Source of the DNA: Lachnospiraceae bacterium
GTDB lineage: Bacteria; Bacillota; Clostridia; Lachnospirales; Lachnospiraceae
Assembly: GCA_003520105.1 (NCBI GenBank)
Contig: DOVL01000048.1
Coordinates: 1-6,654, forward strand
Reading direction: 5' to 3'
Length of the DNA stretch: 6,654 nt
The stretch's first letter is position 1; each line of letters opens with the position of its first letter. Position numbers and translations under genes: made by a program. Below are positions 5,958-6,654 of the stretch, piece by piece. Under the pieces are notes generated by a model. The model had not been told where the DNA came from and did not search any database. It was given only the letters and a program-made list of their open reading frames with translations.

Positions 5958-6654
5958 ATGGCACGAAGGAAGAGAAAAACTTCATTTTTCATGGCCGGAA
6001 CATATTTCGATTATCCGGCTTTGTTTCTCGTGCTCTTTCTCGTTATGTTCGGCCTCATAATGGTATACAGCTCAAGTTCATATATGGCTCGAATCATGAC
6101 GGATGATGCTGCATACTATTTCAAGAGACAGGGTATTATCGCCCTGCTCGGAGTCTTTGCAATGGTAATGATGTCTTTCGTCAGATATCAGAAGATCCGC
6201 AGATTCACGATGCTTATCGCAGGAGCTTCATTTATGCTTCTCATGCTGGTTCATTTCATCGGAAATGAGAGTAACGGATCTACAAGATGGCTCAGTATTG
6301 GCGGCTTTACATTCCAGCCTTCTGAGGTTGCAAAGCTTGCAATAATAATATATATGGCACACGCATGTACTACGCAGAGCAGGGCGCTTAACAGCATGGT
6401 GGAGACGTTCGTTTTGTTTATCCCACCAATCCTCCTCATTATACCAATTGCTATTGAGAACCTCAGTTCTGCGATTATATGCGGTGTCATAATGGTTGGT
6501 ATATGGTTTGTTGCGACACCGAAGGTCAGATATATCGTTATCATCGGAATCATCGGTGCGATAGGTGTTGTTATTTTCGTTTTGAAGGCCGGTTATCGAA
6601 GTGACCGTATCGATGCGTGGTTTCATCCTGAAACATCGGAGAACGGTTATCAGA
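5958..6654 (+). CDS. ftsW: FtsW, septal peptidoglycan glycosyltransferase (SEDS family), 3'-truncated by window edge
   Basis: A polytopic SEDS-family membrane protein that polymerises lipid II at the division site, paired with the class B PBP. The frame is open to the last base, and 232 residues are visible out of an expected 370-420. The ATG at 5958 is chosen for AGAGG (5945-5949) 8 nt upstream and the basic start MARRKRK. The first membrane segment is DYPALFLVLFLVMFGLIMVYSSSSY (18-42), characteristic of FtsW/SpoVE/RodA. Also seen are the hallmark NGSTRWLSIGGFTFQPSEVAKLA (106-128), an IENLSSAII segment (166-174) where many relatives have QPDLGTA, and RSDRIDAWFHPETSENGYQ (214-232), matching the 'R..R...F..P..d..GYQ' loop. 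The catalytic aspartate of the later extracytoplasmic loop falls past the edge. SpoVE and RodA are close relatives; the neighbours murD and the PBP favour FtsW. Confidence 0.94.
   Translation, partial: MARRKRKTSFFMAGTYFDYPALFLVLFLVMFGLIMVYSSSSYMARIMTDDAAYYFKRQGIIALLGVFAMVMMSFVRYQKIRRFTMLIAGASFMLLMLVHFIGNESNGSTRWLSIGGFTFQPSEVAKLAIIIYMAHACTTQSRALNSMVETFVLFIPPILLIIPIAIENLSSAIICGVIMVGIWFVATPKVRYIVIIGIIGAIGVVIFVLKAGYRSDRIDAWFHPETSENGYQ

Noticed and set aside
5579..5992. Minus-strand open frame of 137 codons over the murD end and ftsW start
   Set aside because: It is antisense to strongly conserved murD sequence and shows no recognisable protein features; treated as a shadow.
6228..6626. Minus-strand open frames over ftsW
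   Set aside because: They are antisense to clear FtsW hallmarks (NGSTRWLSIGGFTFQPSE); the plus-strand gene explains the region.
1..6654. CRISPR arrays, insertion sequences, tRNA/rRNA genes, riboswitches or a novel defence system
   Set aside because: No direct-repeat array, transposase, terminal repeats or RNA gene signature was seen; nearly all bases are explained by six conserved division and wall genes.

Overview
This window is a stretch of a dcw (division and cell wall) gene cluster, all six genes on the plus strand and tightly spaced. The likely source is a Gram-positive, low-to-moderate-GC Clostridia member, most plausibly Lachnospiraceae (Butyrivibrio/Roseburia-like). That placement is inferred from the gene order, strong GGAGG-type ribosome binding sites, heavy AGA/AGG arginine codon use, and protein traits such as the four-cysteine RsmH tail and the MraY motif NGSNFTDGLDG. 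I could not run a database search, so the genus is a guess.

Layout: (1) 1-672, 3' part of rsmH (16S rRNA m4C1402 methyltransferase), cut by the left edge; (2) 686-1258, an FtsL-like bitopic division protein with a long basic cytoplasmic N-terminus; (3) 1273-3429, a class B penicillin-binding protein (FtsI/PbpB/SpoVD type) ending in a very acidic tail and lacking recognisable PASTA domains; (4) a 61-bp gap with a possible promoter; (5) 3491-4486, mraY; (6) 4535-5917, murD; (7) 5958-6654, 5' part of ftsW, cut by the right edge. The gaps between genes are 13, 14, 61, 48 and 40 bp. No intrinsic terminator was seen, so the set looks like one operon, possibly with an internal promoter before mraY.

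The products act in one pathway. MurD adds D-glutamate to UDP-MurNAc-L-Ala in the cytoplasm, and MraY moves the finished UDP-MurNAc-pentapeptide onto undecaprenyl phosphate to make lipid I. FtsW polymerises lipid II into glycan at the septum, the class B PBP crosslinks it, and FtsL is the scaffold/activator linking the synthases to the divisome. RsmH is a ribosome-modifying passenger of the cluster. murE, murF and murG are not between these genes, unlike the Bacillus or E. coli arrangement.

This is an ordinary housekeeping region. I found no mobile element, CRISPR array, RNA gene or defence system. The points worth a second look are modest: a long hairpin near the start of the PBP gene, the PBP's acidic tail and inserted segment, the extended FtsL N-terminus, a candidate promoter before mraY, and an unusual loop sequence in FtsW.
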